A DNA stretch of 19,242 nucleotides from JBIOWF01 sp044868295 (lineage in GTDB: Bacteria; Actinomycetota; Actinomycetes; Streptosporangiales; Streptosporangiaceae). Each line of letters starts with the position of its first letter. Within the stretch, counting starts at the first letter, position 1. A program made the translations under genes and the position numbers. This document shows, in pieces, positions 6,601 through 13,397 of this stretch. The notes under the pieces are model-generated. The model was not told the DNA's origin. It did not search any database and saw nothing but the letters and a program-made list of their open reading frames with translations. Location: the NCBI GenBank assembly GCA_044868295.1, contig JBIOWF010000190.1:1-19242 (forward strand), written 5' to 3'.

Positions 6601-6897
6601 CCGCTCACCGACCCGGCGTTGGAGGCACCTTGTCGCCAGAATCGCAGCCGTGGCTCGCAATCCGGCTGAACCGGAATCCAGGTTTCGTACCATCAAGTGC
6701 AAAGACCGTGCCAGGTCGATTGCGCGATTAGCACTCCCCGTTGTGGGTACGGCTCTCGCGCAGACACGGGTTTGCCCCGAACTGGGAGATAACGCATTCC
6801 ACTAGGAGTGGGAATATTGCTACCGGGTTCGCCTCCGGTCGGAATTATCCGCCTATTGGGATAAGCGTCATGTGAGGCTAATCCTGTGGGAGGGGTA
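6601..6897. promoter_or_regulatory. Divergent intergenic region with two short inverted repeats
   Basis: About 297 bases between the sigma factor and the cysteine-rich gene. TTATCC (6845-6850) and GGATAA (6859-6864) form an inverted repeat. ATTCCACT followed by AGTGGGAAT (6796-6814) forms an imperfect one. Either may be an operator of the rightward unit. No secure -35/-10 pair was found. Confidence 0.35.
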
Positions 6898-7830
6898 ATG
6901 CCGTACCTGGATCAACGGCGCATGCTGGCCGCCGCGGCGCTCGGCCGCACCGCCGAGCCGCCTCGGCTCACCGCCGACGACGGGCAGATGGTCGACGCGG
7001 CGAGCGGCGAAATCCTCGACGTCAGCCCCCACCTGATCATCATCGAGAACGACCACGGCGTCGAGGAACGCATGGTGATCGCGCCTTGGGCGACCGCGTG
7101 GCGTGGCGGGACGATCGCCCCGGCTGACCTGCCGATAGGGGCACGAGTCGTCATCCGGACATTACGCTCGGCCAAGGTCGTCGACCGCATCTGGGCGGAC
7201 ATCACCCGGATGACCGGCATCATCCTCAGCATCGAGGGCAAGCGGGACCTCACAGTGGAGCTCGACAGCGGTCCACATCGCGGACGGCGATCGATCGTCA
7301 TCCCGTATCGCTCCTCCGGACGGATCCGGGTGCGGCATCCACAGTTCGAGCCGGGCTATCTCTTCGACGCGATCGGCCTGATGGACGACGGCACCCCGCT
7401 CGCCCAGCTCACGGCCACCTCCCAGCCGCCGTACAGAGCCGGCGCCGTACCAGCCCCTCCCCCGGCGTTCGGCGGCGCGCAATCCAAGATCTCGGGAACC
7501 GCGGTGTGGGCGGACTTCGCGGAGCGCGGCGCCGCCTACCCGATGCTGGAGAGCAGCGACACGGGGTGCGATGACGCGGGCGCCTCCTGCATCGGCCTGC
7601 CGTACCTCGCGCTCGGCTCGATGCTCTACGTTCGCAACGTCTGCGCCGGCCGGGCCAACGTGCTGCCGATCGTGAACTGCGGCTGCATGGCCGGCCGCTT
7701 CTGCGACCGCTGCGTGGAGTGCGGGACCTCACCGCGCGGCCGGATCGTGGAACTCTCCGCGACGTCCTACGTGGAACTCGGTGGCGACCTGACCAAGGGC
7801 TGCTTCAACGCCCGCGTCGGATTGGGGTGA
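6898..7830 (+). CDS. Cysteine-rich protein with C-terminal double-psi beta-barrel (RlpA-like) domain, 310 aa
   Basis: Not a named family to me. Residues 40-175 look beta-rich (VSPHLIIIE, GARVVIRTL, MTGIILSIEG, IVIPYRSSG) and may form OB-like folds. After a Pro/Ala linker (about 178-195), residues 200-310 resemble an RlpA-type double-psi barrel: LPYLALGSMLYVRN, a variable insert, then PRGRIVELSATSYVELGGDL and KGCFNARVG. The domain carries nine cysteines (224, 231, 249, 261, 263, 269, 272, 275, 302); CGC and CDRCVEC suggest disulfides or metal binding. No signal peptide or membrane segment is seen. The ATG at 6898 is preferred because GGGAGGGG precedes it; a GTG at 6886 is the alternative. Its stop directly abuts the MauE-like gene, indicating co-translation. 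Confidence 0.75.
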   Translation: MPYLDQRRMLAAAALGRTAEPPRLTADDGQMVDAASGEILDVSPHLIIIENDHGVEERMVIAPWATAWRGGTIAPADLPIGARVVIRTLRSAKVVDRIWADITRMTGIILSIEGKRDLTVELDSGPHRGRRSIVIPYRSSGRIRVRHPQFEPGYLFDAIGLMDDGTPLAQLTATSQPPYRAGAVPAPPPAFGGAQSKISGTAVWADFAERGAAYPMLESSDTGCDDAGASCIGLPYLALGSMLYVRNVCAGRANVLPIVNCGCMAGRFCDRCVECGTSPRGRIVELSATSYVELGGDLTKGCFNARVGLG

Positions 7831-8652
7831 GTGGTGATTTCGACCATCGCCATAGCGGCACTGCCGATTCTCGTACTGATGCTGACCATGGGCGGCGTCG
7901 CCAAGGTCGCCACGGCCGGAGGCGAGACCGGGCCCGGCGGGCTCGGCACACTCGGCCCGGCGGTGCTCGCCCCCGAGCGTTACCGGAAGACCGCGTTGAT
8001 CCTCTGCGCGCTTGGCGAGTTCGGCCTGGCGGCCGGCCTGCTCGTCGCCGACCATCCCGCCCCGCGCTGGATGACCGTCGCGTTCTTCGCCGTCTCGACG
8101 TATGTGCTGTGGGACCTGCGCCGACGCCGACCCGACGTGGGCTGCGGCTGCTTCGGCGACGTCAGCGCGACCCCGGTCGGCCTGCGGTCGATCGCGCGGA
8201 CGATGGTCCTCACCGCCATGGCCGTCGGGGTCGTCCTGGAGGACGTCGGTGCCGCCGTCGCTTTGGCCGGCATGTCATGGACAGTGGCGATCTGGATCGG
8301 AGGCGGCCTCTGCCTGCTGATGCTCCTGTCACCGGAGATCGAGGAAGCGGTGTCCCGCCTCCGCTACCGCGCGCCCTGCGAGCAGCGCCCGGCTGCCGCC
8401 GACCGGGCTCTGTCCAGGCTCCGGTCGAGTGGGGTATGGCGCACGCATGCCGGGATTCTCGAAACCGACGAGCCCGACGACATGTGGCGCGAGCTGTGCT
8501 GGCGGTTCTTCGTCTTCCCCGGTCGGGGCGGGACGCAGGTGGTTTTCGCCGTCTACCTGAGTGGGCGCCGCCCACCCATCAGGACGGCGATCGTCAGCGC
8601 CGATGGACGGCAGGTCGGGACTCTGCCGGAATCTATCCCAGTATCGGCCTGA
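7831..8652 (+). CDS. MauE/DoxX-like redox-associated membrane protein, 273 aa
   Basis: An integral membrane protein with about five predicted helices in the first 165 residues. The motif GCGCFGDVSATPVGLRSIAR (Cys105, Cys107) is the hallmark of MauE-type proteins, which act with thioredoxin-like MauD in making the disulfide-rich methylamine dehydrogenase small subunit. About 105 C-terminal residues form a soluble tail (RYRAPCEQRPAAADRALSRL, WRELCWRFFVFPGRGG) not typical of MauE. The GTG start follows the upstream TGA directly, with GGGG as ribosome binding sequence; the next GTG at 7834 is equally possible. No mauD, mauL or mau structural gene is in the window. Pairing with the nine-Cys protein suggests thiol chemistry on that partner (inference). 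Confidence 0.82.
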   Translation: MVISTIAIAALPILVLMLTMGGVAKVATAGGETGPGGLGTLGPAVLAPERYRKTALILCALGEFGLAAGLLVADHPAPRWMTVAFFAVSTYVLWDLRRRRPDVGCGCFGDVSATPVGLRSIARTMVLTAMAVGVVLEDVGAAVALAGMSWTVAIWIGGGLCLLMLLSPEIEEAVSRLRYRAPCEQRPAAADRALSRLRSSGVWRTHAGILETDEPDDMWRELCWRFFVFPGRGGTQVVFAVYLSGRRPPIRTAIVSADGRQVGTLPESIPVSA

Positions 8653-8680
8653 CACTAGAAACCCATAGATTCCGGCAGAG
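8621..8680. repeat. 16-bp perfect inverted repeat spanning the mauE-like stop codon
   Basis: CTCTGCCGGAATCTAT (8621-8636) pairs exactly with ATAGATTCCGGCAGAG (8665-8680) across 28 bases. The left arm codes for the last residues of the MauE-like protein (TLPESI), and the stop codon lies in the loop. It is probably a 3'-end structure of that transcript. Confidence 0.8.
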
Positions 8681-8701
8681 ACTCCGGGCATATGACTTCA
8701 A

Positions 8702-8745
8702 CTCTCTACGGCTCTCTAGCTTCCCCTCTAGAAAGCCGTAGAGAG
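8702..8745. terminator. Long hairpin between convergent genes
   Basis: CTCTCTACGGCT (8702-8713) pairs perfectly with AGCCGTAGAGAG (8734-8745). After one mismatch TCTAG pairs with CTAGA, leaving an 8-base loop: 17 of 18 pairs. It lies between the MauE-like gene and the convergent ATPase gene and could terminate both, although there is no T-run. It shares the CTACGG/CCGTAG core with repeats at 9988 and 10506. Confidence 0.65.
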
Positions 8746-8762
8746 GTCAATGGTGGCTCGCT

Positions 8763-9944
8763 CTACAGCGGCTGCGCACGCAGGAACCTCCCGAAATGCG
8801 GGACGGTGAAGGCGATCACGCCTCGCTCCGCGCTGTAGATCAGGCCTTTCTTGATGAGACTGTCCCGCGCCGGGGACAGACTCGATGGTTTACGGCCGAG
8901 GATGTCGGCGACGTCAGCGGTCGGCACCGGGTCATCGCCAAGCTGGGCCATCGCGTGCATGTAGTCACGCTCCGCAGGGGTGGCCCGCTCGTAGCGGCTG
9001 CCGAAGAAGCCCACGGCGAGCTCCTCCTCGGCCTCCGGCGCCGACACCTTGATGTCGTCCGCCGTGATCGGGCTCCGCGGAGCGAGATCCCAGGCGACCT
9101 TCCCGTACGCCTGGACGAAGTAGGGGTATCCGTCGGCCGCCTCGTAGAGCGCGTCGAGCGCCTCGGGGGTGAACTCGACGTCCTCTCGCTCAGCAGGGGC
9201 GATGAGAGCCAGGTCGGCGGCGTCCCGGTCCAGACGATCGATCCGCGCGTACCGGAAGAGCCTTTCCGAGTAACTCTTGCTGGCGGACAGGACGCTGGGC
9301 AGATGCGGCAACCCGGCACCGACCACGATCAGCGGGCCGCCGTTCTGCGACAGCTCGTGGCAGGCCGCGCAGAGCGCCGAGATATCGGGAGCCTGCACAT
9401 CCTGCATCTCGTCGATGAACAGGGCGATGCCCACACCAAGATCGGTGGCCACCCCGGCCGCGTCGACGAACAGCTCGGTCAGGTCGATCTCAAGGTCGCC
9501 GGAGTCGGCCCGGCCACGCGACGCCGGGACGTCGATGCCCGGCGACCAGTGCGACGTGCCCTTGGCGGCGGCCGGATCGCGCATGGCGAACGCCTTGAGC
9601 ACGCCGAGAAACTCCTCGATGCGCTCCGGAGCCCGATGCCGGGGGGCGAGCTCCCTTATGGCCATGTGCAGGGCGGCGGCAACCGGCCGCCGGATCGACT
9701 GGTCGGGCCGGGCCTCGATCTTGCCCGTGCCCCACAGCCGCTGCATGGCCATGGACTTGAAGGTGTTGAGCAGGACGGTCTTGCCGACGCCCCGCAGCCC
9801 GGTGAGCACCATGCTCCGCTCCGGGCGGCCACGGGCCACCCTTTCGAGCACGATCTCGAACTGCTGGAGCTCGCGGTCGCGTCCCGCGAGCTCGGGGGGA
9901 CGCTGCCCCGCTCCGGGGGCGTAGGGGTTGCGCACGGGGTCCAC
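8763..9944 (-). CDS. Orc1/STAND-like AAA ATPase with winged-helix C-terminus, 393 aa
   Basis: A P-loop ATPase with Walker A GLRGVGKT (residues 49-56), Walker B ALFIDEMQD (Asp178, Glu179) and sensor-1-like IVVGAGLP (about 206-213). The C-terminal 75 residues look like a winged helix (PTADVADILGRKPSSLSPAR, DSLIKKGLIYSAERGVIAFT). This order resembles Cdc6/Orc1-type AAA proteins and bacterial STAND-type regulators, both of which couple ATP binding to DNA or protein contacts. The GTG at 9944 (MDPVRNPYAPGAGQ) is chosen because the open frame upstream reads as non-coding and contains inverted repeats. It stands alone on the minus strand. Its role is unknown; nearby CCGTAG repeats may be its target (inference). 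Confidence 0.82.
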   Translation of the reverse strand: MDPVRNPYAPGAGQRPPELAGRDRELQQFEIVLERVARGRPERSMVLTGLRGVGKTVLLNTFKSMAMQRLWGTGKIEARPDQSIRRPVAAALHMAIRELAPRHRAPERIEEFLGVLKAFAMRDPAAAKGTSHWSPGIDVPASRGRADSGDLEIDLTELFVDAAGVATDLGVGIALFIDEMQDVQAPDISALCAACHELSQNGGPLIVVGAGLPHLPSVLSASKSYSERLFRYARIDRLDRDAADLALIAPAEREDVEFTPEALDALYEAADGYPYFVQAYGKVAWDLAPRSPITADDIKVSAPEAEEELAVGFFGSRYERATPAERDYMHAMAQLGDDPVPTADVADILGRKPSSLSPARDSLIKKGLIYSAERGVIAFTVPHFGRFLRAQPL

Positions 9945-9987
9945 GCTCTCGGACTTTATGACTGGATATAGCGGCCGTCGTAGATTT

Positions 9988-10005
9988 CCGTAGAAAGCGC
10001 TACGG
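9988..10005. promoter_or_regulatory. Inverted repeat upstream of the ATPase gene, candidate operator
   Basis: CCGTAG (9988-9993), 6 bases, CTACGG (10000-10005), with another CGTAG at 9979-9983. It lies 43 bases upstream of the chosen ATPase start. A TATATC element on the minus strand between repeat and gene may be a -10. Confidence 0.5.
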
Positions 10006-10428
10006 CGTGTCGCTCCTCCGCGCCGGAGTGGGACACACCGGGCAGGGGCGGAAGCGCGGTCACCCGGAAGTCCGGGAGACGGCGTCACCGGTGCCGCGAG
10101 CAATGTCATGGCACACCCCTCACCAGCTGAGATTGACCGAACCCCTGTTCGATCCGATGGCCAAGACTGTAGCGCGACATCGAACATGTGCGCGAGCTCT
10201 TTCGGCGAAAAGCTCCGGCAAAGGTCCCCCCGGAGAGCCTCCAGGCTCCCGCCCCGAGGCCTCCCGGGTACAGGGGCCCACCAACAAGGAGCCTCCGAAC
10301 AAGGGCCCTCCCACACGCGGACCCTCTGGCACAGAGACTTTCGAGAAATCTTCCGCATGAGGGCTCGGCCCCCGGCATCGGGCTTCGGCATCGGGCTTCG
10401 GCACAGGGGTCCGGTCCGAACGGCCTTC
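10006..10428. other. Gene-free, low-complexity spacer upstream of the ATPase
   Basis: No frame here has convincing coding character. It contains a GC-rich patch of alternating GGCCTCCC/GAGCCTCC/GGGCCCTCCC-type words (about 10225-10330) and a 13-bp tandem repeat CGGCATCGGGCTT (10373-10385 and 10386-10398, then a partial third). It probably carries the ATPase promoter at its left edge. Confidence 0.5.
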
Positions 10429-10650
10429 GCCTAGGGAGTTTTTTATAAATGCTGCCCGTCGCGAGCGGCGATCCAGATTGGTGGATCGCAAGGCGGAGGA
10501 GGAGCCCGTAGCGGTGTTCTACGGGCGACAATCCCGGGCCCCGCGGAAACTCTGAGCTTGCGAAGAGTTTTCGTGGGTGGGGCGCCAACGCGGCGAGGCG
10601 CCGATCTGGGCGTCGCGCGGCAGGGCTTGATTTATAAAACACGACCTAGC
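10429..10650. repeat. About 220-bp structured element: long imperfect terminal inverted repeats with four internal hairpins
   Basis: The outer arms share a perfect 10-bp core, TTTTATAAAT (10441-10450) with ATTTATAAAA (10630-10639). CTAGG/CCTAG pairs lie outside (10431-10435, 10645-10649) and GCCC/GGGC inside (10454-10457, 10623-10626). Between the arms are four hairpins: GCGATCC/GGATCGC (10468-10489), GCCCGTAG/CTACGGGC (10504-10526), AAACTCT/AGAGTTT (10547-10570), GGCGCC/GGCGCC (10581-10602). The right arm overlaps the stop codon of the minus-strand gene ending at 10646. It could be a structured 3' UTR or small RNA on the minus strand, or a MITE-like element. No open frame inside is convincing. 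Confidence 0.65.
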
Positions 10651-11035
10651 GGGGAAGGTACTGCCGAACAAGGGCGCCGACGGCCACCAGCGCGATCAGT
10701 GCCAGGTAGGCCAGAACGAGCCGCGTGTCGCGCAGGAGGCACTTGCTCCTGCGCAGGCCCGCGCGCCGGGCACGCCGGTATCCGGTGAACCCGAGCCCCG
10801 CGAAGCCGAGCACCGCCCACGGCCCGAACAGCCACGCCAACAGCGCGACGGTCGCGTAGACGCACAGTTTCAACGGATCGTACGGCTCTCGCGGGCCCTG
10901 CTCCGGTGCCCCTTTCCCAGAGCCGTACAACTCTCGCGGATCTGAGTTCCGGGCCGCGATGGCCTCCGCGTACGCCACTCCCGAAACGGCTTCCTCGGCG
11001 GGCGGATGCGGCGTGTCCTCGGATGGAGATGTCAT
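10646..11035 (-). CDS. Small membrane protein of unknown function, 129 aa
   Basis: A hydrophilic N-terminal half (about 1-55, rich in Pro, Glu and Gly) is followed by a hydrophobic stretch (LCVYATVALLAWLFGPWAVL and GFAGLGFTG), a basic loop (YRRARRAGLRRSKCLLRD) and a second stretch (LVLAYLALIALVAVGAL). The positive-inside rule suggests two or three membrane segments with the basic loop in the cytoplasm. I do not recognise a family. Its ATG overlaps the stop of the radical SAM gene by four bases (ATGA), so it is translationally coupled and is the last gene of the operon. It may anchor or assist the radical SAM enzyme (inference). Confidence 0.7.
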   Translation of the reverse strand: MTSPSEDTPHPPAEEAVSGVAYAEAIAARNSDPRELYGSGKGAPEQGPREPYDPLKLCVYATVALLAWLFGPWAVLGFAGLGFTGYRRARRAGLRRSKCLLRDTRLVLAYLALIALVAVGALVRQYLPR

Positions 11036-12606
11036 GTGATCTCGATGAGCGGGAGCCGTACAGCGACGTCAGCGGACTCGGCCGAGGCGACCGCGGACAG
11101 GCGCTGGCGCGACAGGGCCGGCCATGCCTGGACGGCGCAGAACGGTGCGCATTGGTCCTGGTCCGAGCGGGTGCCGACATGGACACAGCATTGGATGAGG
11201 CGCTCCTCCAGCATGGTCGACATGTCCATGAACGGCTTGATCGTGATGCGGACGACCCGTTCGCCGAGCAACCGGCGCAGTCGCCGCTTGCGGCCGGGCA
11301 GCGCGGAGGACGCCAGGGTCAGCAGGGTCGAGAGCCCGAGATCGCAGTTCTCACAGATGTCCCGCCACAGCTTGCCGATCTCGGGATGGGACAACGACGA
11401 CTGCTCGGAGAGCAGCCCGAGGAGCGATTCCTGTACGGCGAGGCGCAGCTCACGCGGGATCTCCGAGTCGGCGATCCGGTTCGACACCAGGCCGAGGTTC
11501 TCCTTCAGGCGGTCGTGCCCGATGAGCGTGGTGAGCGACCGCCACTGGTCGGCGTCGTCCCTGACCATGTAGCCCACCGAGCAGCAATGCGGATGGGAAC
11601 ACGGCAGCGCGGTCAGGTCGCGCCAGCTCACGAGGCCGCCGGTCTGCGGGCCGAGCCTCTTCAGCACCCCCGTGTGGGTGAGCCGGTCCATCGGGTCGAT
11701 CAGGCCGGACCGCCCGGAGCCGAACTGGGGCTGGATCGAAACGCCGCCGATGTACGGCGTGTCGAGCGCGAGCCGCACGACGTCACCGATCTCGTCGTCG
11801 TTCACGCCGAGAGCGACGGTCATCACCAGCGTCGTGAAGATCTCACGCTCGGACAGCCGCTCGATCGCCTGGGCCTTGTAGCGCCGCAGGTCGCCGCCCC
11901 GATGATGGCGCGAGGCGGCGGCCGAGGTCCCGTCGAACTGCAGGTAGACCTCGACGCGCTCCCTGTGCTCGGCCAGCAGGTCGAGCAGGGCGTCGTCCCG
12001 CGCGATGAGAAGGCCATTGGTGTTGATGAGGATGCGGGTGATCGGCCGTGCGACGAGCTCGGCCAGCAGCTCCGGCAGCGAGGGGTGCAGGGTCGGCTCG
12101 CCGCCGCTGAGCATCAGGACGTCGATGCGGCCGTCCTCACGGGCCAGGCGCTGGTCGACGTTGGCCAGGACCTCGTCGACCGGCACGACTCCCCGAAGGT
12201 CCGGGGAGGACTCGGTGAAACACGTCGGGCACCGCAGGTTGCAGGTCTCCGCGATGTCCTCAAGCAGGATGCAGGTGTGCTGGGTCTGCATCTCAGGCAG
12301 CCCACGCAGGTATGCCCCAGGGATCGGATCGAAGTTTCCGGCGACATCGGGGATGTGCGCTTTCGTGGGAGCCGTCCATTCCTCCAGATAGGCCAGGATC
12401 TCCGGGTCCTCGTCATAGAGCGTCCGGACCATCCCGTGCGTACGGCATCCGCGCTCCAGGTAGACCCGGTCGTTTCGCGTGGCGAGCCACCCCGACAACC
12501 GTGGAACCTCGTCCAGCGGCCGGTCCGGCCACTCATCATGGCAGCGGGGACAGAACGCGTTGACGTAGCGGAGGATGCGGTCCCCGCGCAACGGCATCCC
12601 CGTCAC
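11032..12606 (-). CDS. Radical SAM enzyme, MJ0619/Tes-like, 524 aa
   Basis: The radical SAM cluster motif CxxxCxxC is seen as CNLRCPTC (about residues 122-129), followed by LMLSGGEPTLHPSLPELLAE, the SAM-contacting GGE motif, and a typical partial TIM barrel. The N-terminus has a Cys-rich module: CPRC, then VYLERGCRTHG and LYDEDPEILAYLEEW. The C-terminus has LPCSHPHCCSVGYM, CENCDLG and QCCVHVG followed by CAPFCAVQAW. This pattern of additional iron-sulfur ligands is typical of the family with MJ0619 (pterin methylation) and archaeal tetraether synthase Tes (lipid C-C coupling). The start is placed at GTG 12606, overlapping the upstream stop by four bases, with GGACGG upstream; ATG 12597 is possible. 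The substrate is unknown; the Lgt-like neighbour hints at a lipid. Confidence 0.88.
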   Translation of the reverse strand: MTGMPLRGDRILRYVNAFCPRCHDEWPDRPLDEVPRLSGWLATRNDRVYLERGCRTHGMVRTLYDEDPEILAYLEEWTAPTKAHIPDVAGNFDPIPGAYLRGLPEMQTQHTCILLEDIAETCNLRCPTCFTESSPDLRGVVPVDEVLANVDQRLAREDGRIDVLMLSGGEPTLHPSLPELLAELVARPITRILINTNGLLIARDDALLDLLAEHRERVEVYLQFDGTSAAASRHHRGGDLRRYKAQAIERLSEREIFTTLVMTVALGVNDDEIGDVVRLALDTPYIGGVSIQPQFGSGRSGLIDPMDRLTHTGVLKRLGPQTGGLVSWRDLTALPCSHPHCCSVGYMVRDDADQWRSLTTLIGHDRLKENLGLVSNRIADSEIPRELRLAVQESLLGLLSEQSSLSHPEIGKLWRDICENCDLGLSTLLTLASSALPGRKRRLRRLLGERVVRITIKPFMDMSTMLEERLIQCCVHVGTRSDQDQCAPFCAVQAWPALSRQRLSAVASAESADVAVRLPLIEIT

Positions 12607-13370
12607 AGGGTGCCGTCCGTGTAGATCGACGGATTGACGCCGGTGCAGAGGCCTACGGAGACGATCGACATCAAGGCCCAACCGATCATCAAACCGAGCC
12701 CGAGACCTTTGGCCCACGGCTTGCGCAGCGCGATCAGCAGCCCGCCGCCACCAAGCGCGATCCCCGCCAGGAGCGCGGCACCGATCCCGAGGACCAGATT
12801 CTGGTTGCCGCTACCGGCGGCCCCCGCCGCGCTCAGCGTGGCGAAGAAGGCCACCAAGTTGAGAACGACGAAGATGGCGACTCCGGCGAAGGCCATGCCC
12901 ACGACGACACCCGTCGAGCTCCGCGCCGGTGCCGGAGGCGGCGGCCATCCGTAGCCCGGCCCATAACCCGGCCCATAGCCCTGCCCGGGGAGAGGGCCTG
13001 GCGGAGGCCCTTGCGGAACACCGGAGTGCTGAGGACCCGGCCCATGCGGACCTGCGGCATACGGCCCCGGCGCCCCTGAACCCTGGGCCCCGGGACTCGG
13101 CCCATGGGGCCCTTGGCCATAGGAACCCGGTGCGTGTGGACCACCTGGCGGTTGCGAACCCGGTACAAGCGGACCCCGGCCCTCGGGAGCCGGCCCTTGC
13201 GGACCTCCGGCATGTGTACCCGGCGCCCCTGAACCCTGGGCCTCAGGAACTGGCCCTTGTGAACCTTGGGGGTGAGCGCCGGCGTCGGGGCCGCCGGGTG
13301 ATTCGCCGTTGGGCTGGGGCTTGGACCCCTCGCTGTCGGACCCGTTGGGCTGCTGGGGAGGTGTGGTCAT
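12603..13370 (-). CDS. Pro/Gly-rich membrane protein, 255 aa
   Basis: About 145 residues of low-complexity Pro/Gly/His/Gln sequence (GAPGPYAAGPHGPGPQ, GQGYGPGYGPGYGWPPPP) precede four hydrophobic segments, beginning VVVGMAFAGVAIFVVLNLVA and ending GLGLGLMIGWALMSIVSVGL. This architecture (disordered N-terminus plus a small DUF4190-like membrane domain) is common in actinobacteria, with no assigned reaction. The repeat-like region also produces a visible 12-15 bp periodicity in DNA at about 12960-13260. The ATG at 13370 is preferred; GTG 13394 is an alternative just after the Lgt-like gene's stop. Close spacing on both sides marks it as part of the lgt-like/radical SAM operon. Confidence 0.75.
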   Translation of the reverse strand: MTTPPQQPNGSDSEGSKPQPNGESPGGPDAGAHPQGSQGPVPEAQGSGAPGTHAGGPQGPAPEGRGPLVPGSQPPGGPHAPGSYGQGPHGPSPGAQGSGAPGPYAAGPHGPGPQHSGVPQGPPPGPLPGQGYGPGYGPGYGWPPPPAPARSSTGVVVGMAFAGVAIFVVLNLVAFFATLSAAGAAGSGNQNLVLGIGAALLAGIALGGGGLLIALRKPWAKGLGLGLMIGWALMSIVSVGLCTGVNPSIYTDGTL

Positions 13371-13397
13371 CTGGTCTTCGGCGTGTTGCTCCACCGT

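Noticed and set aside
6728..6736. TTAGCACTC, the left half of a CIRCE (HrcA) operator
   Set aside because: The matching GAGTGCTAA at nine bases' distance is missing and no chaperone gene is near; a chance half-site.
8796..9971. 391-codon open frame on the plus strand
   Set aside because: Exact antisense of the AAA ATPase, whose Walker motifs are intact; no recognisable domain.
9945..10391. N-terminal extension of the ATPase to an ATG-like start at 10391
   Set aside because: The extension has Arg/Pro/Cys-rich sequence without domain character, runs over inverted repeats, and would add about 149 residues before the recognisable NPYAPGAG start.
10906..12624. Long open frame on the plus strand opposite the radical SAM gene
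   Set aside because: Antisense shadow typical of GC-rich DNA; the minus-strand product has clear motifs (CNLRCPTC, GGEP) and the plus product has none.
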